From an uncultured Methylococcaceae bacterium (lineage in GTDB: Bacteria; Pseudomonadota; Gammaproteobacteria; Methylococcales; Methylomonadaceae): a stretch of 13,281 nucleotides of DNA. Shown here one piece after another: positions 1 through 7,503 of the stretch. Positions within the stretch are counted from its first letter, which is position 1. Every line of letters starts with the position of its first letter. Both the position numbers and the translations under genes were made by a program. The DNA lies in contig CAJAHC010000594.1 in NCBI GenBank assembly GCA_903939355.1, positions 1-13,281 on the forward strand, read 5' to 3'. The notes under the pieces were generated by a model that saw nothing but the letters and a program-made list of their open reading frames with translations, was not told where the DNA came from and did no database searches.

Positions 1-134
1 AATCTGAGGAATTGAAATACTGGTTATTCAAAAAGGGCTACAAGCCAATTTCTACTTCACGATCTGCGGCTTATGATCCACCTTGGACACTGCCATTTTT
101 ACGTCGCAATGAAGTCCATATTGATATTGAATAG
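1..134 (+). CDS. SOUL heme-binding family protein, C-terminal fragment (5' end outside window)
   Basis: The first complete codon is at 3 and the frame is open to the TAG at 132-134, giving 43 residues. The fragment reads [12 protein letters not shown], then a variable stretch, then [15 protein letters not shown] near the end. A WL...G spacing followed by Y(D/N)[12 protein letters not shown] is the characteristic C-terminus of SOUL/HBP heme-binding proteins, which bind heme or tetrapyrroles and are about 200 aa long, so most of the gene lies upstream. The next gene starts 28 bases downstream on the same strand, so this is probably an upstream member of the lipid-modification operon. Whether it is exported cannot be seen because the N-terminus is missing. 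The family call rests on the motif alone but that motif is distinctive. Confidence 0.8.
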   Translation, partial: SEELKYWLFKKGYKPISTSRSAAYDPPWTLPFLRRNEVHIDIE

Positions 135-162
135 TCATGAATAGGGCAATCAAAAATACCCC

Positions 163-645
163 GTGCTTCTCTTAGGTATGCAAATAATAATAGGCTTGTT
201 GTATGCCAATGTTGGGGAATGGTGTGTACATAAATATATATTGCATGGATTAGGGAAAAATAAAGGTAGTTTCTGGGCCTACCATTTACATGACCATCAT
301 AATGTCTGCAACCATAACAATATGCGCGATCCGATTTATCAAACGCTACACTTAACAACCCCAAATACTCAAAGCAAAGAACTGCTAGTGCTAATGATTA
401 TCGTACTGTTACATGCCCCTATCTTGTTGGCATTCCCTTTCTTTACAGTTACTGTCTATGGGTCTCTAGGACTTTATTATTATAAGCACCGCAAAGCTCA
501 TTTAGATCCGGAATGGGCTAGACGACATTTGCGATGGCATTACGATCACCATTTAAGTGACAAGCACAATGCCAATTGGTGCATCACTTGGCCATGGTTC
601 GATTACATAATGGGTACTCGAGTTAAAAGCAATATGATGGATTGA
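163..645 (+). CDS. Short fatty acid hydroxylase / sterol desaturase family di-iron membrane protein
   Basis: A 160-residue protein with the histidine clusters of the membrane di-iron fatty acid hydroxylase superfamily: HKYILH (residues 23-28), HLHDHH (41-46), HRKAH (109-113) and HYDHH (126-130). A hydrophobic stretch at about 76-107 fits a membrane hairpin between the two halves of the active site. The family uses O2 and an electron donor to hydroxylate or desaturate lipids, including fatty acids, sterols and carotenoids. At 160 aa it is at the short end, near the size of CrtZ-type hydroxylases. The start is uncertain: an in-frame stop at 142-144 limits it to GTG 163 or ATG 178, and neither has a well-spaced ribosome-binding site, so coupling to the upstream gene is possible. 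Its TGA overlaps the ATG of the next small ORF. The substrate is unknown; an acyl chain is inferred from its neighbours. Confidence 0.8.
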   Translation: MLLLGMQIIIGLLYANVGEWCVHKYILHGLGKNKGSFWAYHLHDHHNVCNHNNMRDPIYQTLHLTTPNTQSKELLVLMIIVLLHAPILLAFPFFTVTVYGSLGLYYYKHRKAHLDPEWARRHLRWHYDHHLSDKHNANWCITWPWFDYIMGTRVKSNMMD

Positions 646-797
646 TGCTAATTAAAAACACTGACTTATTTGAATATATTTTTGGAAAAGGCTGTTTCCG
701 TTTAGACCATTATATTAGCTTTGGTTACCTTACCCACGAATATGAAACAAGCTTTTATATGCAGCAAAGATTCTTAAAAATTATCATGATGGAGTGA
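645..797 (+). CDS. Unrecognised 50-residue ORF, translationally coupled
   Basis: The ATG at 645 shares a base with the TGA of the hydroxylase gene (TGATG), a classic coupling arrangement. The frame runs 50 codons to TGA 795-797, three bases before the desaturase ATG. The peptide begins MLIKNTDLFEYIFGKGC and is rich in aromatic residues (F, Y) with an I/M-rich end. I recognise no family, signal peptide or clear transmembrane helix. It fills nearly the whole gap between two genes, which argues for either a real small protein or the remnant of a lost gene. An open frame of this length can also occur by chance in AT-rich DNA. The GGAG serving the next gene lies inside its last codons. Confidence 0.4.
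   Translation: MLIKNTDLFEYIFGKGCFRLDHYISFGYLTHEYETSFYMQQRFLKIIMME
791..794 (+). promoter_or_regulatory. Ribosome-binding site of the acyl desaturase
   Basis: GGAG lies six bases before the ATG at 801. It supports this start and shows that the desaturase is translated independently of the small ORF that ends at 797. Confidence 0.7.
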
Positions 798-800
798 TTA

Positions 801-1736
801 ATGTTCTTGCAAACCGTGTTTACCAAGATACTTATCTGGTTTGATAACAGCAATGTAAAAGTAGCCGATAATGTGAGTGAAACGATTGACTGGTTGCGGG
901 TAATTCCTTTTATTCTCATGCATTTGGTCTGTTTGCTCTTGTTTTTTGTGGGTTGGAGTCCAATTGCGTTGTGGGTGGCATTGGCATCCTATCTGATGCG
1001 CATGTTTGCCATAACGGCTTTTTATCATCGCTATTTTTCCCATAAGTCTTATAAAACGAGCCGAATTGCACAGTTTCTGTTCGGGGTGTTAGGTGCAACC
1101 GCAACCCAGCGAGGCCCCATCTGGTGGGCCTCACACCATCGACGTCATCACATTTATTCTGATAAAGATAAAGACATTCACAGCCCCAGACATGGTTTTT
1201 TATGGAGCCACATGGGCTGGTTTTTATGCCTTAAGAATTTTACTACCCAAGAACAATATGTACGTGATCTAGTTAAATACCCTGAACTTGTCTTGCTAGA
1301 TCGTTTTGACAGTCTTATACCCATAATTTATGCCTTTTTTATGTTGTTCCTTGGACAGTATCTAGGACAGGCCTATCCAGAATTGCATACCAATGGTTTG
1401 CAAATGTTAATTTGGGGCTACTTTGTCTCTACTATCGTCTTGATTCATTGCACGCTGCTGGTCAATTCTCTAGCCCATGTGGTAGGTACGCAACGTTATG
1501 AGACGAGCGATGATAGTCGCAATAATTGGTTTATCGCTTTATTTGTCATGGGTGAGGGCTGGCATAATAATCATCATCATTATCCCGTATCAGTTCGGCA
1601 GGGGTTTTTCTGGTGGGAAATTGATATGAGTTACTATCTGCTTCGGGTTATGTCGCTGCTTGGAATCATCTGGGATCTAAAATCAATTCCGGATAATCGC
1701 TTGCACTCGAATCTTATTAAAAAGGCACAGCCATGA
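801..1736 (+). CDS. Acyl-CoA/acyl-lipid delta-9-type fatty acid desaturase
   Basis: A 311-residue membrane desaturase with three histidine boxes in the right order and spacing: HRYFSH (residues 76-81), HHRRHH (112-117) and HNNHHH (255-260), plus NSLAH at 222-226. Hydrophobic segments at about 33-52, 55-72, 172-190 and 203-222 fit the four-helix topology with the boxes on the cytoplasmic side. The SDKDKDIHSPRHGF stretch after box 2 and EGWHNNHHHYP are typical of the delta-9 (stearoyl-CoA desaturase/OLE1-like) group. The enzyme would use O2, di-iron and an electron donor to introduce a double bond into an acyl chain. No fused cytochrome b5 or ferredoxin domain is present, so the donor must be separate. 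Its stop overlaps the next gene's start (ATGA, 1733-1736). In this setting it could supply the unsaturated substrate for the CFA-like enzymes, or act on an already methylated chain as UfaD does in furan fatty acid synthesis; sequence alone does not decide. Confidence 0.9.
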   Translation: MFLQTVFTKILIWFDNSNVKVADNVSETIDWLRVIPFILMHLVCLLLFFVGWSPIALWVALASYLMRMFAITAFYHRYFSHKSYKTSRIAQFLFGVLGATATQRGPIWWASHHRRHHIYSDKDKDIHSPRHGFLWSHMGWFLCLKNFTTQEQYVRDLVKYPELVLLDRFDSLIPIIYAFFMLFLGQYLGQAYPELHTNGLQMLIWGYFVSTIVLIHCTLLVNSLAHVVGTQRYETSDDSRNNWFIALFVMGEGWHNNHHHYPVSVRQGFFWWEIDMSYYLLRVMSLLGIIWDLKSIPDNRLHSNLIKKAQP

Positions 1737-2965
1737 AGATAGCGATTGTTGGCAGTGGTATATCTGGACTTTATGCGGCGCACTATTTGAGTAAACAGCA
1801 TCAAGTGACATTATATGAAGCCCATAGCACGCTAGGTGGCCATACCGATACCCATTCTATTGTAATGAAAGATCAAACTTTTAACGTTGATACAGGCTTT
1901 ATTGTCTTTAATGAGCATAATTACCATTATTTCTGCCGGTTTCTTAATGACCTAGGCGTTGCCTCACAGCCGTCCATCATGACCTTTAGTGTGGCAGATG
2001 TACTTTCTGGAGTTGAATATAATGCGACCACTCTAGATAAACTATTTTGCCAGCGACAAAATCTATTCCGCCCTAAATTTTATCGCATGGTCAGGGATAT
2101 TTTGCGTTTTTACCGCGAAGCGCCCACGCTCCTAAATAGTAGCGATGATGAATTGACACTGGGTGACTATTTGGATCAACAGCATTACAGCCAAACCCTT
2201 ATCGATGATCATATTCTGCCAATGGCTTCCGCCTTATGGTCTGGACCTCCGCAAATAGTAAGGAACTTTCCGGCCCGCTATTTTGTTGCATTTATGGCCA
2301 ATCACCAGATGCTAAAGACTGACAACAGACCAGAATGGCGAACGGTTTGTGGTGGCTCTTCGACCTATGTAGAAGCATTCAATCAAACATTTAACGGGGA
2401 ATTGCGCCTTGATTGTCCTGTGCAGGCAATAAGTCGGGCTGGCAACGGCATAACAGTAACTACTAAGGAAGATCAAAAACATTATGATCAACTAATACTG
2501 GCATGCCACAGTGATCAAGCCTTAGGCTTATTGCAGGATGCCAGTGAGCTAGAAACTGAAATCTTGGGCGCGATGACTTTTCAGGAGAACGACGTCGTTC
2601 TGCATACGGACGACAGCCTCATGCCGAAACACCCCAAAGCTTGGGCAAGCTGGAATGCGCTTAAGTTAAGCGAACCCCAAGTACATTGTACCGTCACATA
2701 TTATATGAACCTGCTGCAGAATTTAGATGCACCAGAACCTTTGCTGGTAACACTCAATTGCACGGAACGAATTGATTCAGCAAAAATCTTACAAAGAAGA
2801 CGTTATCATCACCCTGTTTACACGCCTGCCAGTTTGGCCGCTCAAAAGCGTCGCGCTGAAATCAATGGCGTAAATAACACTTGGTATGCTGGAGCATATT
2901 GGGGCTGGGGATTTCATGAAGACGGTGCTAAAAGTGCTCAGGACGTTATTGATCGGATATGCTAA
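1733..2965 (+). CDS. FAD-dependent amine-oxidase-like oxidoreductase of CFA gene clusters
   Basis: A 410-residue flavoprotein. The N-terminal Rossmann motif GSGISG (residues 7-12) with an acidic residue at about 29, followed by LGGHTDTH, binds FAD. The C-terminal GAYWGWGFHEDG (387-398) is the second FAD-contacting motif of the NAD(P)-binding/amine-oxidase family. Bacterial homologues are usually annotated only as FAD-dependent oxidoreductase and sit beside DUF1365 and CFA synthase genes, exactly as here. In plant cyclopropane synthases a related FAD domain is fused in front of the CFA-synthase domain, which suggests a redox step linked to chain methylation. The start ATG overlaps the desaturase stop by four bases and the end overlaps the DUF1365 gene by seven, so translation is coupled. 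No signal peptide or membrane helix is seen; it is probably cytoplasmic or peripheral at the inner membrane. The substrate is unknown. Confidence 0.85.
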   Translation: MKIAIVGSGISGLYAAHYLSKQHQVTLYEAHSTLGGHTDTHSIVMKDQTFNVDTGFIVFNEHNYHYFCRFLNDLGVASQPSIMTFSVADVLSGVEYNATTLDKLFCQRQNLFRPKFYRMVRDILRFYREAPTLLNSSDDELTLGDYLDQQHYSQTLIDDHILPMASALWSGPPQIVRNFPARYFVAFMANHQMLKTDNRPEWRTVCGGSSTYVEAFNQTFNGELRLDCPVQAISRAGNGITVTTKEDQKHYDQLILACHSDQALGLLQDASELETEILGAMTFQENDVVLHTDDSLMPKHPKAWASWNALKLSEPQVHCTVTYYMNLLQNLDAPEPLLVTLNCTERIDSAKILQRRRYHHPVYTPASLAAQKRRAEINGVNNTWYAGAYWGWGFHEDGAKSAQDVIDRIC

Positions 2966-3738
2966 CAAACATGAGTACCTTTAACAGCCGATTGTTCAGG
3001 GGCTGGATTCGTCATCGCCGTTACCTGCCTAAAAAACATAGCTTCCATTATCCAGTTTTCATGAGTTGGCTAGACTTGGAAGAGTTGGATAAATTGATGG
3101 CACTCAGTCCCTTTTGGTCATTGGAGCGTTTTAACCTAGTCAGTTTTTATCGCAGAGATTATCTCGGTGAAATCAGTCAGAATTTATCTGGCGCTGTAAA
3201 AAAATGCATTCAAGAACACACTGGAGAATCTTTCAAGGGTCGAATCTGCTTATTAACCCATATGCGATTTCTGGGTTTTTGTTTTAATCCAGTTAGTTTT
3301 TATTTCTGCTATCCAGAGGGTACACAGTCGCCCCGATACATTCTAGCTGATATTAATAACACGCCTTGGAATGAACGATTCTGCTACGTACTGGATGCCG
3401 GGGAAAATCCTGTAGAAAAAAATAAGTATGTATTTAGATTCGAAAAAGCCTTTCATGTGTCTCCTTTTATGCCCATGCAACAGCATTATCGCTGGCAATT
3501 CACTTTGCATGAACCTAACCTGACTATACACATGCAGTTAGAAGAGGAGAATGAATGCTGTTTTGACGCCACTTTGCAGCTTAAAGCACAGGCATTAAGT
3601 CCTTGCACTATGCTGACTACGCCCTTGCATTATCCATTTTTAACCTTATCGGTGGTCGTTTCGATTTATTGGCAGGCTTTACGCTTATGGTTGAAAGGCA
3701 TTCCTTTTTATGGCCATCCCGGCAAACAACCCGACTAA
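2959..3738 (+). CDS. DUF1365 family protein
   Basis: A 259-residue protein with the DUF1365 hallmarks: RLFRGWIRHRRY near the start, FHYPVFMSWLDLEEL (29-43), LLTHMRFLGFCFNPVSFYFC (98-117), NNTPWNERFCY (133-143) and KAFHVSPF (163-170). The biochemical function of the family is not established; its members occur almost always between an FAD oxidoreductase gene and a CFA-like methyltransferase gene. In alphaproteobacteria such genes belong to singlet-oxygen-responsive RpoE/ChrR regulons, from memory. Two starts are possible: ATG 2959, which overlaps the upstream stop, and ATG 2971 (MSTFNSRLF), which would give 255 aa and leave only a five-base gap. Neither has a strong ribosome-binding site and the family motifs begin after both. 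A moderately hydrophobic segment near the C-terminus (about 224-245) may associate with the membrane. Confidence 0.88.
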   Translation: MLTNMSTFNSRLFRGWIRHRRYLPKKHSFHYPVFMSWLDLEELDKLMALSPFWSLERFNLVSFYRRDYLGEISQNLSGAVKKCIQEHTGESFKGRICLLTHMRFLGFCFNPVSFYFCYPEGTQSPRYILADINNTPWNERFCYVLDAGENPVEKNKYVFRFEKAFHVSPFMPMQQHYRWQFTLHEPNLTIHMQLEEENECCFDATLQLKAQALSPCTMLTTPLHYPFLTLSVVVSIYWQALRLWLKGIPFYGHPGKQPD

Positions 3739-3744
3739 CCTATT

Positions 3745-3748
3745 GGAG
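3745..3748 (+). promoter_or_regulatory. Ribosome-binding site that decides the CFA synthase 1 start
   Basis: GGAG lies six bases before ATG 3755. It favours this start over the in-frame ATG at 3710, which lies inside the DUF1365 gene and would add 15 residues with no family resemblance. Confidence 0.65.
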
Positions 3749-3754
3749 AATCCT

Positions 3755-5014
3755 ATGAATGCAGTCGTCGCTCCCTTAAGTAGTTCCTCGGGACGTATAA
3801 ACATGCTGTTACGAAAGGCAATGCTGGACAAATTTGAATGCCTAGAAAATGCGGTTTTAACCATAAAAGATCCTTTGGGTGAGTTTGTATTAGGCTCTGA
3901 GGGGGCTGATGGTCTTAGTGCCAGAATTGAGGTATTGGATATGAGCTTCTACAGGCAAGTCGCGTTGGGCGGTTCGATAGGCGCGGCTGAGTCTTATATG
4001 GATCAATACTGGCAGGCTAATGACTTGTGCCGAGTTATACAAATCTTTGTGCGTAATCGTGATTTGCTCAATAGCATGGAAAGTGGGCTTGCAATACTGG
4101 CTAATCAGTTGCTTAAAGTATGGCATTTCAGCAATCGCAACTCGCAGCAAGGCAGTAGGAAAAATATAGCGGCGCATTATGATCTAGGTAATGAATTATT
4201 TGCGCTATTTCTGGATCAACACAGCATGTATTCCTCAGCCACTTTTTACCATCCTGATTTGAGCCTTGAAGATGCGTCGACCGCTAAGCTGGAACGTATT
4301 TGCCAGAAGCTGCATTTACAGCCGGATGATCATATTCTGGAAATTGGCACCGGTTGGGGTGGTTTTGCTATCTATGCAGCAAAAAATTATGGCTGCCATA
4401 TCACCACGACAACGATTTCCAAAGAACAATATCAAGCGGCCCAACAACGCGTTATTGATGTGGGTGTCGCTGACCGCGTCACTATTTTAATGGAGGATTA
4501 CCGAGACTTGCAGGGCCGTTATGACAAACTGGTTTCAATTGAAATGATAGAAGCAGTGGGGCATTATTATCTGGATACCTATTTAAAACAATGTGCAGCG
4601 CTGTTAAAGCCAAACGGATTGGCTTTGATTCAGGCTATTACGATAGAAGACAGCTATTATTATCAAGCGTTAAAAAGTGTTGATTTTATCAAGCGGTATA
4701 TTTTTCCGGGCAGTTTTATTCCCTGTGTGAGCGCGATCGTTGCCAGCGCTGCTCGGAGCACTGATTTGCGGCTTATTAATCTTGAAGATCAGGGTGAAAG
4801 TTATGCGCTGACCTTAAACCACTGGCGCAAACGTTTTCTAGCGGCGTTGGATCAAGTCAGGGCGCAGGGTTACAACGAGGAGTTCATTCGTATGTGGGAG
4901 TTTTATCTGTGTTATTGCGAAGGCGGCTTTAAAGAAAAATCGATTTCAAATGTGCAGTTACTTCTGGCAAAACCCGGTAATCGTCGTCCGCAATGGTTGC
5001 CTGATTATGAATAG
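3755..5014 (+). CDS. Cyclopropane-fatty-acyl-phospholipid synthase family methyltransferase 1
   Basis: 419 residues from ATG 3755, close to the usual length of full CFA synthases, which have an N-terminal lipid-binding domain (about 20-125 here) and a C-terminal SAM-methyltransferase domain (about 135-400). The SAM motif is LEIGTGWG (195-202). SIEMIEAVGH (261-270) carries the glutamate equivalent to E. coli Cfa Glu239. YIFPGSFIP (315-323) is typical of the broader CFA-like group that includes plant enzymes. Two bicarbonate-site residues differ from E. coli Cfa: the YSC cysteine is serine (YSSATF, Ser161) and the LLHTI histidine is glutamine (LIQAI, Gln293). The enzyme should transfer a methyl or methylene carbon from SAM to the double bond of a membrane phospholipid chain. 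Products could be cyclopropane, methyl-branched or methyl-alkene acids; UfaM-like methylation is one option. Its stop overlaps the DUF2878 start. Confidence 0.9.
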   Translation: MNAVVAPLSSSSGRINMLLRKAMLDKFECLENAVLTIKDPLGEFVLGSEGADGLSARIEVLDMSFYRQVALGGSIGAAESYMDQYWQANDLCRVIQIFVRNRDLLNSMESGLAILANQLLKVWHFSNRNSQQGSRKNIAAHYDLGNELFALFLDQHSMYSSATFYHPDLSLEDASTAKLERICQKLHLQPDDHILEIGTGWGGFAIYAAKNYGCHITTTTISKEQYQAAQQRVIDVGVADRVTILMEDYRDLQGRYDKLVSIEMIEAVGHYYLDTYLKQCAALLKPNGLALIQAITIEDSYYYQALKSVDFIKRYIFPGSFIPCVSAIVASAARSTDLRLINLEDQGESYALTLNHWRKRFLAALDQVRAQGYNEEFIRMWEFYLCYCEGGFKEKSISNVQLLLAKPGNRRPQWLPDYE

Positions 5015-5549
5015 TAATATCTGGATCAATATGCTTTGGATGCAGGTCTTATGGTTCGGTGCCATTATTGGCGCGGCTGAAGGCCAGCTTTGGTTGGCAC
5101 CGTTACTGTTGACAGGCTTCGCATTCTGGGAGTTTCAGCCCGTCAGGCGAGTTTATGGCGACTTTCAGTTGATGTTGGTCGCAGTGTTAATCGGGCTCAT
5201 ACTCGATACTAGTTGGGTAAAGCTCGGCTGGCTTGAGTTTGCCGTGGGCGAGACTTTTCCCCATCGAGCGCCTTTATGGATTTTACTACTTTGGGCGGGC
5301 TTGGCCTTAACGCTGAATCATTCTCTAGCTTGGCTTCAATCAAGATTAGTACTTGCCGCTTTGTTGGGGGGTGTTAGCAGTCCATTATCGTATCTGGGGG
5401 CATCTCGTCTGGGAGCGGTGAAGATTGTTACAGAATCGGGGGGCTGGTTTTTAGGGTTGGGTTTAAGCTGGGCAGTTGCTTTACCTCTATTACTCTGGCT
5501 TGCGAGCCATTTGAAAAAAATCAAACAAAAAGGGCAGGCTGATGTTTAA
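5007..5549 (+). CDS. DUF2878 family integral membrane protein
   Basis: 180 residues from ATG 5007, which overlaps the CFA synthase stop by eight bases. An upstream in-frame ATG at 4950 lies deep inside that gene and is unlikely. The protein is almost entirely hydrophobic, with five or so predicted membrane segments, and ends in a lysine-rich tail (HLKKIKQK) that is probably cytoplasmic. Family-like features include FWEFQPVRRVYGDFQLML, LILDTSWVKLG, APLWILLLWAGLALTLNHSL and GGVSSPLSYLGASRLGA. DUF2878 has no known biochemical role but occurs repeatedly next to CFA-like methyltransferase, DUF1365 and lipocalin or DUF3833 genes, so it is probably an accessory of the same lipid-modification system, for example a membrane anchor or lipid presenter (inference). 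Its end overlaps the DUF1295 start by eight bases. Confidence 0.8.
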   Translation: MNSNIWINMLWMQVLWFGAIIGAAEGQLWLAPLLLTGFAFWEFQPVRRVYGDFQLMLVAVLIGLILDTSWVKLGWLEFAVGETFPHRAPLWILLLWAGLALTLNHSLAWLQSRLVLAALLGGVSSPLSYLGASRLGAVKIVTESGGWFLGLGLSWAVALPLLLWLASHLKKIKQKGQADV

Positions 5550-6309
5550 TCTGATGGTCGTTGCTGTGTTGAGTATTGTAGCCATGCTAATGGCTTGGAA
5601 CTGGCAAAAGAACCACACAAATGCCGGCATTGTCGATGTCACGTGGGCTTTCGGCATGATGTTGGCGGGTCCTTGGTATGCTTTAACGGGGACTGCACCG
5701 TTGTTTTTAAAATGGGGTCTTGGATTATTAACTTTTTGTTGGTTCCTGCGCTTGGGCCGTCATCTGCAACGACGTGTGTTCAGTGAAGCGGAAGATGGCC
5801 GTTATCATGCGATGAGAAAGGCTATGAAAGATCATGCTAATAGTGGTTTTTTAGTGTTTTTTCTAGTGCAAGCCGGATTTATCTTGCTACTATCGCTGCC
5901 GTTCTGGGCAGTTGCACAAAATACACTGGCGCAAACGCCGTTTGTAATTGCCGGCCTGTTACTGGCGGCTTTGGCGTTATACGGGGAAACGACAGCTGAC
6001 CAACAATTGGCCGAGTTCAGAAGTAATCCTGAACATCGCTACTTAACGTGTCGCAAGGGTTGGTGGCGTTATTCTCGCCATCCTAATTATTTTTTTGAAT
6101 GGTTGCACTGGTTTGCTTATCCCTTGATGGGGTGGGGGGGTGATTATCAATATTGGTTATGGCTTGCCCCTCTGCTTATGTTTTGTTTTTTATATTTTTT
6201 TACCGGAATTCCGTTTACAGAACAACAAGCGTTACGAAGCCGTGGCGAGGATTATCGTTTGTATCAGAAGACGACCAGCCTATTTTTCCCGTGGTGGCCC
6301 GGAACTTGA
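5542..6309 (+). CDS. DUF1295 / steroid 5-alpha-reductase-fold membrane protein
   Basis: A 255-residue protein with membrane segments at about 1-18, 34-50, 55-70, 102-125, 132-148 and 204-222. The C-terminal half has the signature of the DUF1295/isoprenylcysteine-methyltransferase-like/steroid-reductase superfamily: SRHPNYFFEW (178-187), GIPFTEQ (222-228) and the terminal YRLYQKTTSLFFPWWP. NAGIVDVTWAFG (27-38) is typical of the DUF1295 N-terminus. Structural relatives bind NADPH or SAM in the C-terminal pocket, so the protein may reduce a double bond in the modified acyl chain or methylate it; I favour the reductase by family resemblance, without proof. The ATG is preceded by AGGGCAGG, a reasonable ribosome-binding site, and overlaps the DUF2878 end. 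After it there are 83 bases with no recognisable gene or terminator. Confidence 0.8.
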   Translation: MFNLMVVAVLSIVAMLMAWNWQKNHTNAGIVDVTWAFGMMLAGPWYALTGTAPLFLKWGLGLLTFCWFLRLGRHLQRRVFSEAEDGRYHAMRKAMKDHANSGFLVFFLVQAGFILLLSLPFWAVAQNTLAQTPFVIAGLLLAALALYGETTADQQLAEFRSNPEHRYLTCRKGWWRYSRHPNYFFEWLHWFAYPLMGWGGDYQYWLWLAPLLMFCFLYFFTGIPFTEQQALRSRGEDYRLYQKTTSLFFPWWPGT

Positions 6310-6392
6310 GTTTAAGCAATCCGGTTTCCATTGGGAAGACCTTACTTAGAAAGGCCACTAACATCTGAAATTTACCAGAAAAGAGATTTATT

Positions 6393-7457
6393 ATGAGCGC
6401 CATTACCCTTGCAGAATATAAATTATTACCGGACAGCTTGGTTCGTTTCGGGATTAAAAAATTGTTAAAACAGCGTTTGCAGGATGAATATGCAAATGAC
6501 CCTGAACACCAAAGGCAGCGTTATGAGACGTTACTGGAAAACCTTAGGCAAAGCGCTATTGCCATAGAAACGGGCGCCGCTAATGCTCAGCATTATGAAG
6601 TCCCCGCTGCATTTTATAAATATGCCTTAGGTAAACACCTTAAATACTCATCTTGTTTCTGGGATGAGCAAACCGAAAATCTTGATCAGGCGGAAGTTCG
6701 GATGTTAGCTATAACAGCAGAGCGTGCCGAATTGGCAGATGGTCAGCAAATCCTCGAGCTGGGTTGCGGCTGGGGTTCCTTAACGCTTTGGATGGCGGAA
6801 CATTTTCCGGCTAGCTGCATCACCGCTGTTTCCAATTCAAATAGTCAACGAGAATATATACAGCAGCAAGCAAAGCAGCGTGGCTTTAAAAATATCGAAG
6901 TGATCACCTGTGACGTTAACCAACTCACTTTGGATAAAGAATTTGACCGCATCGTCTCTGTAGAAATGTTTGAACACATGCGTAATTATGAAAGCCTGTT
7001 AAGCAAAATCGCTGGCTGGCTAAAAGCCGATGGTAAATTGTTTGTACATATTTTCTGTCATAAAAAACTTGCCTATCCCTTCGAAACCGAGGGTGACGAT
7101 AACTGGATGGGGCGCTACTTTTTTACCGGTGGACTGATGCCGGCAAAAGATACCTTACTACATTTTCAAAAAGATCTGCAACTGCAATACCAATGGGACT
7201 TATCCGGCAGTCATTATCAAAAAACAGCTGAGGCCTGGCTAACTAATATGGATCAATATCGCAAGGAAATCGGCGTAATATTTAACAATACCTATGGTAA
7301 AAAACAAGCAGGTATTTGGCAGCAACGCTGGCGCATTTTTTTTATGTCCTGCTCAGAATTGTTTGGTTATAGCCAGGGTGATGAGTGGCAAGTAGCGCAT
7401 TATGTTTTTATAAAAAAAGTGATTAGCAAGAAAGCCCCTCCATACAAAAATGATTAA
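6393..7457 (+). CDS. CFA-like SAM-dependent methyltransferase 2 (coclaurine N-methyltransferase-like subgroup)
   Basis: A 354-residue methyltransferase, clearly different from the first CFA-like protein. The SAM motif is LELGCGWG (121-128). YSSCFW (85-90) sits where E. coli Cfa has YSCAYW. EMFEHMRNYE (191-200) holds the acidic and histidine active-site residues, and LFVHIFCHKKLAYPFE, DNWMGRYFFTGGLMPA and SCSELFGYSQGDEWQVAHYVF are shared with plant and bacterial coclaurine-N-methyltransferase-like proteins. Despite that name, bacterial members near lipid genes more probably act on acyl chains. The LFVHI histidine (the Cfa His266 position) is kept here but not in methyltransferase 1. A role as a second C-methylase, analogous to FufM of dimethyl furan fatty acid synthesis, is an inference. 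AAGAGA at 6378-6383 is a plausible ribosome-binding site. Transcription probably continues from DUF1295, since no terminator is seen in the gap. Confidence 0.85.
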   Translation: MSAITLAEYKLLPDSLVRFGIKKLLKQRLQDEYANDPEHQRQRYETLLENLRQSAIAIETGAANAQHYEVPAAFYKYALGKHLKYSSCFWDEQTENLDQAEVRMLAITAERAELADGQQILELGCGWGSLTLWMAEHFPASCITAVSNSNSQREYIQQQAKQRGFKNIEVITCDVNQLTLDKEFDRIVSVEMFEHMRNYESLLSKIAGWLKADGKLFVHIFCHKKLAYPFETEGDDNWMGRYFFTGGLMPAKDTLLHFQKDLQLQYQWDLSGSHYQKTAEAWLTNMDQYRKEIGVIFNNTYGKKQAGIWQQRWRIFFMSCSELFGYSQGDEWQVAHYVFIKKVISKKAPPYKND

Positions 7458-7492
7458 TAAATGTAATTTTTTATACTCAAGCAAGTCAGACT

Positions 7493-7496
7493 GGAG
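7493..7496 (+). promoter_or_regulatory. Ribosome-binding site deciding a TTG start
   Basis: GGAG seven bases before TTG 7504 is the best support for that non-ATG start. A complete lipoprotein signal follows directly from this start. Confidence 0.65.
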
Positions 7497-7503
7497 TCTT
7501 TAA

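Noticed and set aside
75..104. TGATCC resembling a -35 of RpoE/ChrR-type promoters
   Set aside because: It encodes the conserved YDPP of the SOUL motif and no matching -10 follows at the right distance.
71..364. Minus-strand open frame of 97 codons
   Set aside because: It is antisense to the SOUL end and the hydroxylase, whose histidine motifs show the plus strand is the coding one.
3710..3754. Upstream ATG extension of CFA-like enzyme 1
   Set aside because: The extra 15 residues overlap DUF1365, are not family-like, and GGAG at 3745-3748 fits ATG 3755.
4950..5006. Upstream start for the DUF2878 protein
   Set aside because: It lies inside the CFA gene and adds 19 residues unlike the family; ATG 5007 gives the usual length and a coupled overlap.
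6140..6368. Overlapping plus-strand frames at the end of the DUF1295 gene
   Set aside because: They lie in other frames over the conserved C-terminal motif of DUF1295 and resemble no protein family.
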